Below are positions 1 through 10,999 of a stretch of DNA of 64,000 bases, in pieces (position 1 is the first letter of the stretch; every line of letters begins with the position of its first letter). Below the pieces are notes generated by a model, which did not search any database, had not been told where the DNA came from, and saw nothing but the letters and a program-made list of their open reading frames with translations. This DNA is from Atherix ibis. Lineage: Eukaryota; Arthropoda; Insecta; Diptera; Athericidae. The translations under genes were made by a program, and so were the position numbers. The stretch lies in assembly GCA_958298945.1 (NCBI GenBank), contig OY282606.1, positions 59,657,920 to 59,721,919 on the forward strand, written 5' to 3'.

Positions 1-60
1 TCGTTACCTAATAAAAAATTTTCCTATCATGTCAACTGTTTCCTATCATTCACATTGAAT

Positions 61-600
61 GGTTTTCCATACAACCACATAAACTGATATTTTAGACATA
101 AATCGAATTCAAAGTCAACTATATCGGGTTTAATAACCGTGTACCTGGGTACCGCATACATATTAAAATAGTATTTAGTGGAAAACTAAAGTAAAACATA
201 TTAAATAAAATAATTTTTTGGTAAGAGTTATAATAAAATTTTTATGGTTAAGTAAAATAGTTATTTATTTAATATTATTTGATTCAATTATAACATTGAA
301 CACGAGTTTTCGAAGTCACTACTCCACCAAACCTTCATTCCGTATTTTGCTGGATTTTATTGACTATATTGAGTAAATTTTCTTCTTCCACGATATAGAA
401 AAAGTTGTTCGTTGATGATCCGTTCGCTTATATAGTAATTTTAATAAATTTGAATTTAGCAATTACAAATTTGTTATTGATGCGTTCATTTCGGATGGTG
501 GCATTATCACATCGAATAAAACTGACAATCCATTCTTCATCATCGTTGGTCGAACGTGGGTCTTCTTCAAGAAAATCTTGTTTCAAAAAATACTGTAGAT
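61..600 (-). pseudogene. piggyBac-like transposase relic
   Basis: Reading the minus strand from about 600 down to 300 gives broken piggyBac-type peptide: an acidic stretch, then CDNATIRNERINNKF, then INEQLFLYRGRRKFTQYS, one stop, and NPAKYGMKVWW. The order (R-x-ER-x-K, then DEQL-x-RGR, then KPAKYGxK) is that of the piggyBac catalytic core. One stop precedes NEQL and another precedes NPAKYG. A possible continuation, LYGKPFNVNDRKQL, lies near 120-60. No terminal repeats were identified. Assignment is from family knowledge; it is a dead fragment. Confidence 0.6.
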
Positions 601-815
601 AGATCTCATTCTCTTTTTATGTTAATCTTCGTAGGAAACATTTCGAAATTCATTATCGTTTTATGATTATTTCGTGTACTAGTATATTTATTCGTCACAA
701 ACTCTACATATCTATATCTTGCATATTCTTATTTTAATAATTCTTCCCTCATTTGTTTTCATTTTCGTTAAAAATTTGACTATGTTAAACTATAATTAAG
801 AAATATTTCATTAGA

Positions 816-899
816 ATTGTTTGAACGTCTTAAATGACATACACGTAGTATACTAAAAGATTGTTTGAGCGTCTTAAATGACATACACGTAGTATACTA
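816..899. repeat. 44-bp tandem duplication
   Basis: Two adjacent units of period 44, starting at 816 and 860, share the core GTCTTAAATGACATACACG and differ at one base near the start. No coding content is visible. The rest of 601-1934 is AT-rich with nothing I can assign. Confidence 0.85.
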
Positions 900-1934
900 T
901 ACACGTATTGTTACATAAATTAAAATAAAACACAAGTAAAACAATAAACAAGCATATACCTTCCACCGCGGTGCCTCGTTATTGAACGACATTGGAAAGA
1001 TTGGTTATTGCCAGAAGTTTAATTCTTACCTGCATAAGGACATAATAGTTTTCGTATTTAACAAGAAATGGCAATTATTAAATCAGTTTTTTACTTGGTA
1101 AACCACTACATCAAAATAATATTTATATAGATAAAATAATTGCGGCTTATTTAAAACAAACAAGTTTGGCTATATATGTGTATGTGTGGCTTCTATCTTA
1201 ATCAGATATTAAAGATGGTTCCTCATAGTGTGGTAGAAAGTAGAGTAACAGTAATATTACCACCACAGGTGTTTTCAAAAATTAGTTAAAGAATTACCCA
1301 CAAAAGTATGTGTCTTTTTACTATTACTACCATGGCAAATATAAGAAAATTTGTCCAATTTTAGATTTTGTCCAGGACCTTGTGCGCGTCAAAGTTCATT
1401 TAAAACTAGAAATAAAATTTATATTTTATTGTTAGATACGTATTTGATATTCTATTGCGGCTATTGAAAAACTCTTTATATGTTTTTAACAATTTTCTTT
1501 ACATTAACTTAAATAATCCTATTGTGCTTCTCACAATATTGCTGCAATAACAAATGCACTTTTAAATATTGCCTATTAATACTCATGCTATTCATCCTAA
1601 GGTATTTCCATTTTTATATATACACGTAATACTCATTCATATCTAGCAATAATAATATCAAATCCGCATCTATTTTTATATTATTTCGCTCGATAACGAT
1701 TGGCAATGTATATAATATTTTCAATACATTACATATCATTCAGTTTTATATATCAATCAGGTTTGACGTTTTTTTTTTATTTTGTTAAAAGGATAGTTAT
1801 ATGTCATAGAATTCAATTAGTAAGATAATCATTTTGTATATATCCGACTTTTATTTCATTTTTGCTTTATATCACGTCAATGAAAGATAATTTGGTATTT
1901 TTCTCTTCATTTTAATCCTTAATTCATTTGTATA

Positions 1935-2782
1935 GGGTTTTCCAAAAAGAGTGATATAATTTCTTTAAAAAAAACACACTAATTGTTAAGAAAATTCAAA
2001 TGTTTTTTATTTAATGTGAACTACAATCGATACAATTAAGTTCTGAGTAAAACGTCATTCAAATGGTCTCCACGACTTCTTTTGCAGGAATGAATTCGAT
2101 TAACCCAATTTTCGAGCACTTTTTCCACTAAATCAAGTCGTATGTCATGAATAACACGTTCAATATTGACTTCTAAAGCTTAAAGAGAGTCTGGTTTATT
2201 GCTAAAGGCCAATGACTTCAAATAACCCCACAAGAAATAGTCTAATGGTGTTAAATCACAACTTCTTGTAGGCCATTCAATGTCACAATTTCTTGAAATA
2301 GTCGAATTTCCAAACTTTTCTCGCAATAATTCGGTTGTTGCACGTGCTGTGTGGCACGTAGCCCCATTTTGTTGGAACCAGATGTCCAGATCAACTTCTT
2401 CCAATTTCGGCCATAATATGTTGCTTATCATCGATCTAACCACTCTCCATTGACAGTAACGGTGTTACCAGCTTCAAACTGTCAATTTAGGTGAATGGAA
2501 TGGGTGTTCATGAATAATTTGTGGATATTCTTCACACCATAATCGACAGTTTTTTTTATTTACCGCACCACTCAGATGAAAGTGAGCGCACGAAAAGTTG
2601 CAATTGGAGAACGATTATTTTGATAATAAAATTGAATAATTTGTTAACGTTGTTTTTGCGTATATCTCTCCATGATGAAATTGTAAACATTACTGAATAC
2701 AATGAAAAAAAAGACAGATCATGACATACTACAAATGGCCGAAACGTCACTTAGAAATCATATTACTCTTATTGGAAAACCC
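1935..2782 (-). mobile_element. Mariner-like element, 848 bp, non-autonomous
   Basis: The ends are near-identical inverted repeats of about 29 bp starting GGGTTTTCCAA, each flanked by TA (1933-1934 and 2783-2784), the mariner/Tc1 target duplication. The minus strand encodes a decayed transposase without its N-terminal DNA-binding part. Visible pieces are AHFHLSG near 2590, EYPQIIHEHPF near 2530, FQQNGATCHTA (catalytic D replaced by N) near 2370, SCDLTPLDYFLWGY near 2235, and, after an in-frame stop at 2180-2182, SRGDHLNDVLLRT ending at 2036. A frameshift lies between about 2470 and 2440. It is a deletion derivative that could only move in trans. Confidence 0.85.
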
Positions 2783-3228
2783 TATATATTTATCAAAAAT
2801 ATATTTATAACCATGAAAGAGATTTGCAGTACATTTTTTGTTATAGTATTTTTGCAATATATAGAAATTGTTGTTTTGCTTTTAGTATTCTAAATCAATA
2901 GTAATTTTGAATGAACACTGCTGGTAGTATTGATTTAAACTAATTTACTTGAAACTTTTTGTCATAACAATAATTTTCTACACAAGAGAAAAGGTAAAAA
3001 ATGTTGATAAACTTTTCTTAAGTATTGCTGGCAGCAACAATCTTTGGATTACTAGTGCTTAGTAAAAATAGTCAGTAAGTATTCACAGACAATAATTAAA
3101 TTATTTTTTCGATCCCTTATATTAGAAAAGAATTTTTTTTCAAATAATAATATAAAATTAAATTTAGAATAAGCAAATAAGAAGAATTTTAAAAAAAAAC
3201 GTGGTAATAAATAAATAAAAAGCATATT

Positions 3229-3302
3229 TGGCCCATGGGGGGATCGAACCCGCGACCTTCGCGTTATTAGCACGACGCTCTAACCAACTGAGCTAATGGG
3301 CC
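3229..3302 (-). tRNA. tRNA-Ile: tRNA-Ile (anticodon AAU)
   Basis: Read on the minus strand, the 74-nt sequence starts GGCCCATTAGCTCAG and ends GATCCCCCCATGGGCCA. The seven acceptor pairs GGCCCAT/ATGGGCC match, the D-arm GTTGGTTAGAGC is intact, the anticodon loop reads CTAATAA, and the T-loop is TTCGATC. The discriminator base is A. A run of five T, a Pol III terminator, follows nine bases downstream at 3216-3220. The T-stem differs from the usual insect copy: GCGGG faces CCCCC where CCCGC is expected, leaving one C-C mismatch. It decodes AUU and, after A-to-I editing, AUC/AUA. No intron and no encoded CCA are seen. Confidence 0.93.
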
Positions 3303-4942
3303 CATAAACCAAATATAAATGCTGTCAAATATTACACTTAATTTTCATATTTGCTTCTGGTATATTAGATAAACTGCTTTTATTATTTTTTACAAATCTG
3401 TATTACAGGAATAATTGTTATTATACTTTTCCAATAATATTTAATAGATGCTCTGATAGCATTAAGAGACAAAAATAAAATTAATTATAAACTTTTTCCA
3501 TGACCGATTTACAGCACACTTGGATACGTTTTCATGTGACGCACACAGCATGTATAAGTTATTTACTCAATGAATCTGTCATGTACACGTAACGTATGAA
3601 TAACTGTTGTAAATATAGAACTCATAAATTTTTGATTATTTCAATGTTTTTCATTTAATTGTAAGCTTTTAGTTTTCACTCAACTTTTCAGTCAATTTCA
3701 TTTTTACAAATAGCTTTCTAAGAAAAAACTAAGACACATTTATTTACTTAAATTTTTAAATCGTTTTACAGCATTGGCACGCAAAAAGTATACTTAAAAT
3801 AAGTACAAGAATATGTGATTGTTTGCTTTATTCATTCCAGAGCCAGAAGCTTAGAAATTCCCACTATTTGAAAATGATCAACTGAAGTTACTTACCAGTA
3901 CGTAAGTTTCATTATCATTTAATATGCTGAGAGACCAACGTTTTTATAGTTATAACATACATATAGAGTAAACTTATTTATAAAATATTACTCAAGGTCA
4001 TAGTTAGTCGGAAATTCAGGACAGTTTTAACGAATAAATTTTGACTCGTTCTATTAAGTAACAAAAATTCTACCCCAAAGCAATACAACAATATGGTTAA
4101 CTTTACCGAATAGTACATATTATAATTTGAAAGTATTTTCCCTTAACAAAATAGAATTTTAACTAAATATATTTTACATTTTTGGGATTTAATTTTATAT
4201 GAAATTGGAGAAGTTTATCAGTCCGTCGATCATACTCGTAAGCAATAATAGAAAGAAAAACTAGAAAACAATTTCACTTGCAATTAGAAAAATTTACCCA
4301 TTATTGCAAATGATGTTTATGTAGCATTTTAATTATTTTTCAAATGAATTTCATAATTAGTTCGCGAATCAGTATAATATACTCGCCTTTTATATTATTT
4401 TCTATCAAAGTTATACAACTATGCACTTGGCCGCTTACCAAATTCATTTAATAAATATTCAAAACATTATTTTTGAAATAATTTTTTGAAAGCATTTAAA
4501 TTTAATTGATATCTGATAAACATAATTTATAAAAAATAAAGAACTTGCAGCTCAAAAATAAATTTCTTTTATTTGATTACAGATTACAAGAATAGAAATA
4601 TTAGGTGGTGTAACAATAGAACAGAAATCATAAAAATCCAAGTAGAAAAAGTCACATAAATAAACTATATTACCATATATTTTTAAATAAAAAGAACGCA
4701 TACACCTAAAGCTTATAGCTTAAAATAAAGATTAAAATTAATATCCTAGTTTTTTATAAAGAAAGTAAATTACTTTATTTATATTCATTACTAGAATCTA
4801 TGTTTCTTAGAATTTTGTCTGAACTATTTATAACAAAAATCAGAATATTTTTAGGCATTGTAAAAATTTAAGCATCAATCATGAAATGTATAAACGGCAA
4901 TATGTAATTAAGTTTTCATGTGACAAAGTTGCCAAACCAGCC
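3303..4942. other. AT-rich intergenic, nothing assigned
   Basis: No open frame above background, no terminal repeats and no RNA-gene signature were recognised. The same holds for 2783-3228. Confidence 0.6.
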
Positions 4943-5028
4943 GAAACCAAAGCTCAGTCAAAACAATGGACTTCTGTCTACGATCGCTAGTCGAAATAAG
5001 TCCATTGTTTTGACTGAACTTTGATTTC
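4943..5028. repeat. 31-bp inverted repeat (hairpin)
   Basis: Arms 4943-4973 and 4998-5028 are reverse complements except at two positions; the loop is 24 nt. In minus-strand RNA both mismatches become G-U pairs. The right arm is mariner coding sequence, so the left arm is an inverted copy of it. Confidence 0.9.
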
Positions 5029-5400
5029 TAGTATATAATGGTGAATCCATGTTTCATCAACATTTATGAATCGACGCAGAAATTCATTTTAAAAAATATT
5101 GTATTTGATACACGAACACGTTTTGGGTAATGTGTTAGCAAACGCGGCATGCATAACTCGCCGATAGCTTTCTCATACCCAAAAATTCATGTAAGATGTT
5201 GGCTACACCTTCTTGTGAGGTGCTTACCATGTCAGGTATCTCATACACTTTCACTCGACTATCTTTTAAAACGGTATCATAAATTTTGTTGAACACTAAT
5301 AAAAGTGGTCATACGACCATAACGAAATTTATTAAACCACTTCTGATTTCTGAAATCACCACTCCTATTGGTGAGGATTCTCCAAAATTTTTTTACAAAT
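4943..5400 (-). pseudogene. Mariner transposase relic ending in an inverted duplication
   Basis: Minus-strand reading gives, in order, QKWFNKFRYGR (near 5350), VKVYEIPDMVSTSQEGVANI (near 5240), KRVRVSN (near 5120), then DETWIHHY followed by EIKVQSKQW (5060-4998), the conserved core of a mariner transposase around the first catalytic D. Frame changes occur between blocks. The reading then runs into its own reverse complement: 4998-5028 is repeated inverted at 4943-4973. Everything 3' of QSKQW is missing. Confidence 0.75.
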
Positions 5401-6340
5401 TTACTTTTTTCATATTAATAGAAAAACACCAAACTTGGTCTGCTTTCAATGCCTGTCAAAACAATCTAATGTACATATGTTAAAAAGAATATTTTTATGC
5501 TGATACGGGCTACATCTCTTGCATTTATCACTGACTTATCTGATAAGAGACTAATCTCACAAAATCATAAAGTAACTCTTTCAATAGATTTTGTCAGAGA
5601 AATAAAGATCCGTTTTGATGATAGGTTTAAAGTCAGTAAACTGTAGTCTATCTAAACTCATGTATATATTTTTAAATTTTATATGTACCACATTTTGATT
5701 TCTTTCTCATGTTTCGACATTTGCAGTTCAATTTTTTGATTTCATTCTAAACATGTCAATTATATATATTATAAATAGTTTTTAATTTTTTAAGTATTTT
5801 GTTTTAATTTTACCCAATTTAAATTTTTCTAATAAAAAAAATCTTTTTAGAAAAAAAAATCAATAATAACTATAAAATAACTAGGAAATTAATATATAAT
5901 AATACAGATTTTATAATATTTTTCTAAAAAAAAATATACTAAAATATTTCTAATAAGCATACATTATTATTTAAAAGGAGGCGAAATACCAATTTATATA
6001 TATAAATATATTGATCCATATAATAATTACCAATTCCAATTATGTTTTAATATGGTGAGAAAAATAGAACTAAAATTTAATATAAAAATAATGTTATTGT
6101 CGTATATTAAAAAATCCTATTGATAACCATCTAAAACATTATTTTTACACAAAGTCTAAAATTTAATTTACTCGTATATTCAAAGCATTCAAATGATCCG
6201 ATAAGAATTTGAATATTTATAATAAAATATTAGTAATAAGTATTTTAAAAATAAAATTTTATAATTTAAAAGTCATAATTTTATATATTTGGCAAAATTT
6301 GAATAAATTTTCAATATATGATTAATACCTTGACCAGCAA
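5400..6340. other. AT-rich intergenic, nothing assigned
   Basis: Very AT-rich (notably 5660-6320) with homopolymer runs and no coding pattern on either strand. Confidence 0.55.
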
Positions 6341-6344
6341 AAAA

Positions 6345-6800
6345 AAATGTTATGTATCAACATAGTATCCTTTTACCTCGATACACTTAGTCCAACATTT
6401 TTCTATGTTTTATATCGCATTTAATAAATACAATCTCTCCAATACTTCAAAATAGACGTTTCAGCAATCACCTCTGATTTCGGGCGAGCCATTTTGTCAT
6501 ATTCGGAAATAAGTCCATGGACACCAAAAATCATTCGGATTGCCCTTAAACTTCGCCAAATATTATTTTGAAGTTAACACGTACATGATTATGGTAAATT
6601 GTGAGTAATCGTGGCACCCATATTGCGGAAAGTTTATTAATATCCAAATGGGTTGTCAAAATGTTCTACATCCGTTCAATTAAGATGCTCACAGCCTCAG
6701 CAACCGCACACACATTCACTCTTCGATTATTTATCAGCATTTCATAGATTTTTTCAATCATTTCTGATATGGTGACTTCACTTAGATGACATGTACGTTT
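6345..6800 (-). pseudogene. Mariner transposase relic with internal deletion
   Basis: The minus strand from about 6780 gives SEVTISEMIEKIYEMLINNR and RVNVCAVAEAVS, then LSAIWVPRLLTI and NHVRVNF: the second helix-turn-helix and linker of a mariner transposase. It then jumps directly to DLFPNMTKWLARN near 6520, the C-terminal block that follows the third catalytic residue, and finishes with a degenerate HRKMLD-x-VYRGK tail near 6390. The catalytic core between them is deleted. Stops and frame changes are present. Terminal repeats were not found. Confidence 0.7.
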
Positions 6801-7644
6801 CTATCAAAAATGCTTGTATAACCTAAAGGATATGGTTATAAAGATATAAGATGTAATATGACTAGACCTAATTTAACTTATATCTCAAGAAATTAAAAAA
6901 AAAATTAACTGTAATTAATTTTAAATTTAGCTGAAATTTAATATTTATAGATGTCTTAAAAGAAATCGGATAATATGTGGTACAAGTTACTCGCGTTTAT
7001 CAATTTTTCGAACCAAATTTACTATTATAATTCCATCCCATATTTAATGTTTACTAAATAGAATAATTTTTTTATTTAATTATTTTACTATTGGAAATTT
7101 ACAAAGATAAACCATCTGTAATTTTATAGAAACAAAGCTTTAATGGTAAAAAAGCGTTAGTTATAAGTTCTTCAGGAGCCTCTGAATTATCATGGCTTCA
7201 ATACAAATAATATGATTAAAAAAAATTAATTAAATATGAAACGTTGTGGTAATTATTTATTTTAAAGTGAAGAAACTCATTTATAGTATATAGTACATAA
7301 TTTCCTTATTAAAAAAAGTTAGCAAGCTATTTATAAAAAAATAATATTTAAAAAACATATTTACTTTGCTTTGAATACTTTTCAATTATTAAAAATATAC
7401 ATATAGGAAATTAACAAAACATATTTTACTTCCAATATAAAACTTGATAAACATATCCTTTAAGTTTATATTAGTTTTCATATATTTTTTATGGACTCTG
7501 TTGCTTAAATTTAGAACAGATTCAAAACAGTCATCGTTTATTTACTACAAAAATTTCGATATAACTAGATTTCCAAAGTTTATGCAACAATTTATTTATA
7601 TATAATTATAAAAACAAAAACAAAGAGATGATTTAAAGATTTAA

Positions 7645-7650
7645 TTTATT
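7645..7650 (-). promoter_or_regulatory. Candidate poly(A) signal of the MBF2-like gene
   Basis: AATAAA on the minus strand, 22 nt beyond the stop codon at 7672. Motif only; the region is AT-rich, so chance occurrence is possible. Confidence 0.4.
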
Positions 7651-7671
7651 ATTTGTTTAAATAAATAATTA

Positions 7672-8849
7672 TTAATAATATAGTTCAGCTACTTTATATA
7701 TAAATAAACAAATATACAGTATCATATGAGAATAGGCTTGTATAAATGAAGCATTGCTAGGTAAGGGTTTTTCTGACTTTTCCGACAATAATACAACATT
7801 ATGTGGCATCTGGTCTGGTTCATAGCCATACAGGGCAAATTCCACATCCAATGAGTGACATTCGAGATCGTATATGGATGCCTTTAAAGAATGGTTAGTT
7901 ATTTGGGAAAATACAGCCCCCGCACTTTTCGTCTATATATGAAATGAAATCATTATTATAATTTATATTTTTATATTCTCTTTTGTAAATATTATACCCG
8001 AAAAACTTCAAATCTAGCATTAGTTATGTATGGTTCGTCAATGTAATAAAATGTTAGCTCATGTTTGGTTAAATTTTTAGTTGCATCAGTTGCTTTTACT
8101 TCCTTGAATAAAAGCCGGTCATCTATATTTAAAATGAATAATTTTTTCATCAAATATTTTCGTTTTAAAGTGAAAATGAACAGTGAATGCTACCTGTTTG
8201 GCGTTCACCAACTTCAATTACTGAAATTTCGTCACTGTCAAAATCATCAAGTTCTTCATAATCATATGAATCGTAATTGTCAAAATTGTCTGGATAAATA
8301 GATCCTTGAAAAGGGGCATTTTTAATGATAACTGAATTAAAATTTTTTGGATAATTTTTTGTGTTAAATCCATATACGGACACGTTCAATTCAAATTCAG
8401 TAGTATTAAAAGCAATCACAGTCCCACGTAGAACCTGGTCCAAACTGAGAATATACTCAGCGTAAATATTCTGTACATGAAAATAAGTATACAAATATGT
8501 ACTCGTATAGTAAATTAATTTTTATTTATTATTTGAAACCAATTCGTTATACTAACTCTATTCGAAAACATTTCCACAAACGATATGGGTTTATTAACGG
8601 GAAAAGAAAATTCGATTGTATGATTTTCGGGCATTACAGTTTTTTGACTTTGATATGTTTTACTTCCAATTAATTCATCACCTTAAACATAAGCATTATT
8701 TTTAATGTCACTAGCAAATCTTGCACAAATTTAAGTTTTGTGTCTCACTTTGTACCTTCGACTCGGGAGCCAATTCCATGATACGATGTAGCATGTGTTG
8801 TAATAAAACAACAACTCAAAATTACACCCACCAAATATATTATTTTCAT
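7672..8849 (-). CDS. Secreted protein with two tandem MBF2-like domains
   Basis: I assembled five exons on the minus strand: 8849-8756, 8681-8557, 8470-8194, 8122-7998, 7932-7672 (293 codons plus stop). Every intron (65-86 nt) is GT-AG and the frame stays open. Residues 1-20 form a signal peptide (hydrophobic core LVGVILSCCFITT). Residues 24-111 begin GIGSRVEGDEL and end NVSVYGFN; residues 160-244 begin VGERQTDDRLLFKE and end VEFALYGYE. Both fit the insect MBF2 pattern (G-x-R-x-x-x-D-x-L...V-x-x-YG). An acidic D/E/Y-rich linker (about 130-158) joins them. Six N-glycosylation sequons are visible. Exons 2 and 4 are both 125 nt with identical phases, as expected from domain duplication. A weakly hydrophobic C-terminus (MILYICLFIY) may be an anchor signal. 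MBF2 was named as a Bombyx transcription co-activator, but most members look secreted; function here is unknown. Family call moderate, gene structure strong. Confidence 0.72.
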
Positions 8850-9670
8850 TTTCAATTTTATAATATTGTGTATTAATAAATAAGTTTTCCTTTGAATTCT
8901 AAATTGAAATCAAATTAAACAAATTTTATCATAAAAAATTATAATTTTACTGGTAATGAACACCAAGATGATGCTAAAGATCCAAAATTACTACTGTGAC
9001 CGAAATATTGAAATAGCAAACTGAACAGATAAGCGAGATGCCAAAAATATTTATTTTTAAAATTGAGAAATTCTTTTAGTCGTAAATTGGCTTCTTCACA
9101 GTAAGATTATTATTTTTTTATTAGCAATAATATTTATCAACCTTTTGAACCGATGATAAGCAAAGTGTAATATTAATTGTAAGCATAGAACAAATTTTCA
9201 TAATACCAATTTGAAGTGTCAACCGTACAATCAATTTTGATATAAAAAGAATGTGCTGAAATTATTTAAAAGTGGTAGCACTAGTGAAAAGAATAAACTA
9301 CATATATTTTAAGTATAAAGATAATATAATATTATGGAAATTTGCCAAAATAAACAAAAACTTCCGGATTTGTGCGTTTTCATGTTGCGATCGTATATTC
9401 GTATTGAAAATCATATTCCCCAAACACATTATACTTAAATAAACTAATTTGATTCCATTCAATCTATATTTTATAATTCACATACACATACATAAGCATT
9501 TTAATATTTGTAAATTTATATAATTTTATAATTTTTTTATATTTACGTACGTTTATGTATCTGCATTTATTTAAATATTTCCAAAGTGGTCAATATTAAT
9601 AGTTACTTTAATATGAGAAGAGTTATATTAATAAATTATAGTAAGCTACTCGTAAATATGATATTTTGTT
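8850..9670. other. Upstream flank of the MBF2-like gene, AT-rich
   Basis: Should contain the promoter of the minus-strand gene, but no convincing TATA box plus initiator was found at the right distance from 8849. Nothing else recognised. Confidence 0.4.
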
Positions 9671-9775
9671 TATTTGGAATCGTAAGCGCATATAAGTTAA
9701 ATACTAAATCAATAATAAAGTTGGCACTTATTATTGATTTAGTATTTAACTTATATGCGCTTACGATTCCAAATA
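9671..9775. repeat. Perfect 48-bp inverted repeat with 9-nt loop
   Basis: Arm 9671-9718 is the exact reverse complement of 9728-9775; the loop is AGTTGGCAC (9719-9727). The arm is unique in the window and contains no transposon motif. It would form a very stable cruciform or RNA hairpin. Confidence 0.95.
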
Positions 9776-10479
9776 ACAAAACCTAATTAAAATTATTATT
9801 AGAGATGGGACATCTACTGTGTATGTACTAAATATTAAGTTCTTAATACTTAAGGTGATCTTCATTTAAAGTAGCGTTGATAAAATGAAATTTTTCTACA
9901 GTCAAAGTCGAAATTATTATATTACAGCAATTATTAAATTGTATTTAGTATAAATTACTAATGTATTATTCTTTTTAAATATTGTTGCTACGTTTTTCGT
10001 ACATGAACTTTCAAAACTAAAAAGTTTTAATGGACATAAGCAAATCTCTTATTAATGTGAAAATTTCAATTTTGTTGCACTATTAACTGTTTGTTTACGT
10101 TTTACAAATAATCAAAATATTTTAAATTACTAATATATTTATGAAATTATATACTAATAATTTTTTTGAATTTTCAACAAATGGAACATATTAAAAAAAT
10201 TCTCTTTTGGAAATAGTAAGTCTCGTAGTAGTTTTTTTCTTTATTTTTTACAATAGTTAAATTTCAGTTGATATAATAACAGTTAATACGCCTATAGTTA
10301 CATATACAATTAATTCAGTTATCTTAATCTCAGATAAAAATATCAACTTTGCAAAATCTTTCGTAAGCAAAAATTTATAAATCTAAAATTTGATGAACGC
10401 ACAATTTTTCACAATAGTCTCAAATTCGAATTTCTGAATATTTTTTGGTTGTTTCTATAAAGCGTAATGTGTTTTTATA

Positions 10480-10980
10480 GTTCGTTACGAAAAATAGAAT
10501 ATTGAAATTTAGAGCAATGATGTGATATCAAATTTTGTATTACGCTTTTTGAAATAGTTATAATGATCCTATGAAGAACATTCTCTACCAAGAGCACAAT
10601 TTTTTCGGCGGTATAAAGAATTTTTGCAAGGCCGAAAAGCATTGGAAAACGAACCTTTGCTCAGGGAGGCCTTTAATATCCAAAACTGATGAAAATGTGG
10701 AACGAGTATGGGCTCTTGTAGAGTCTGGCCGTTAATAAACTTTGAAGCACATTGAAAGGCTCAGATTAGAATTCTTCGCCTAGTCAGACAGCGCAGATAA
10801 TTGAATGCTTCACCTTGACAACACACCCTATCACAAGGCAATCTCCATATGTTATGGTACTTCCGATAGCATACAAAGGAGTATAACCGATCAGCTGAAG
10901 GTGATTCCAGTTGAAGCCTCCCGTCAATATATATTATAGAAACGCAAGGGAAACGCAAGGGAATCACCTCGTACATAATG
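10480..10980 (+). pseudogene. Mariner-type transposase N-terminal relic
   Basis: Plus-strand fragments IKFCITLF (near 10530), AQFFRRYKEF and LQGRKALENEPLLREAF (10590-10670), then DENVERVWALVESGR (10690-10735) follow the helix-turn-helix order of mariner transposases, with one or more frameshifts. Beyond 10740 only LDNTPYHKA (near 10815) is reminiscent of the second catalytic block. An 11-bp unit GAAACGCAAGG is doubled near 10940. Confidence 0.55.
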
Positions 10981-10999
10981 ACTTAACTTGTTAAGTTAT

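Noticed and set aside
3052..3273. 73-residue minus-strand ORF
   Set aside because: Its start lies inside the tRNA-Ile gene and the rest is AT-rich flank; it is a shadow of the tRNA.
4943..5028. Ordinary microRNA precursor
   Set aside because: One arm is mariner coding sequence, so a transposon rearrangement explains the hairpin; small-RNA data would be needed to revive this.
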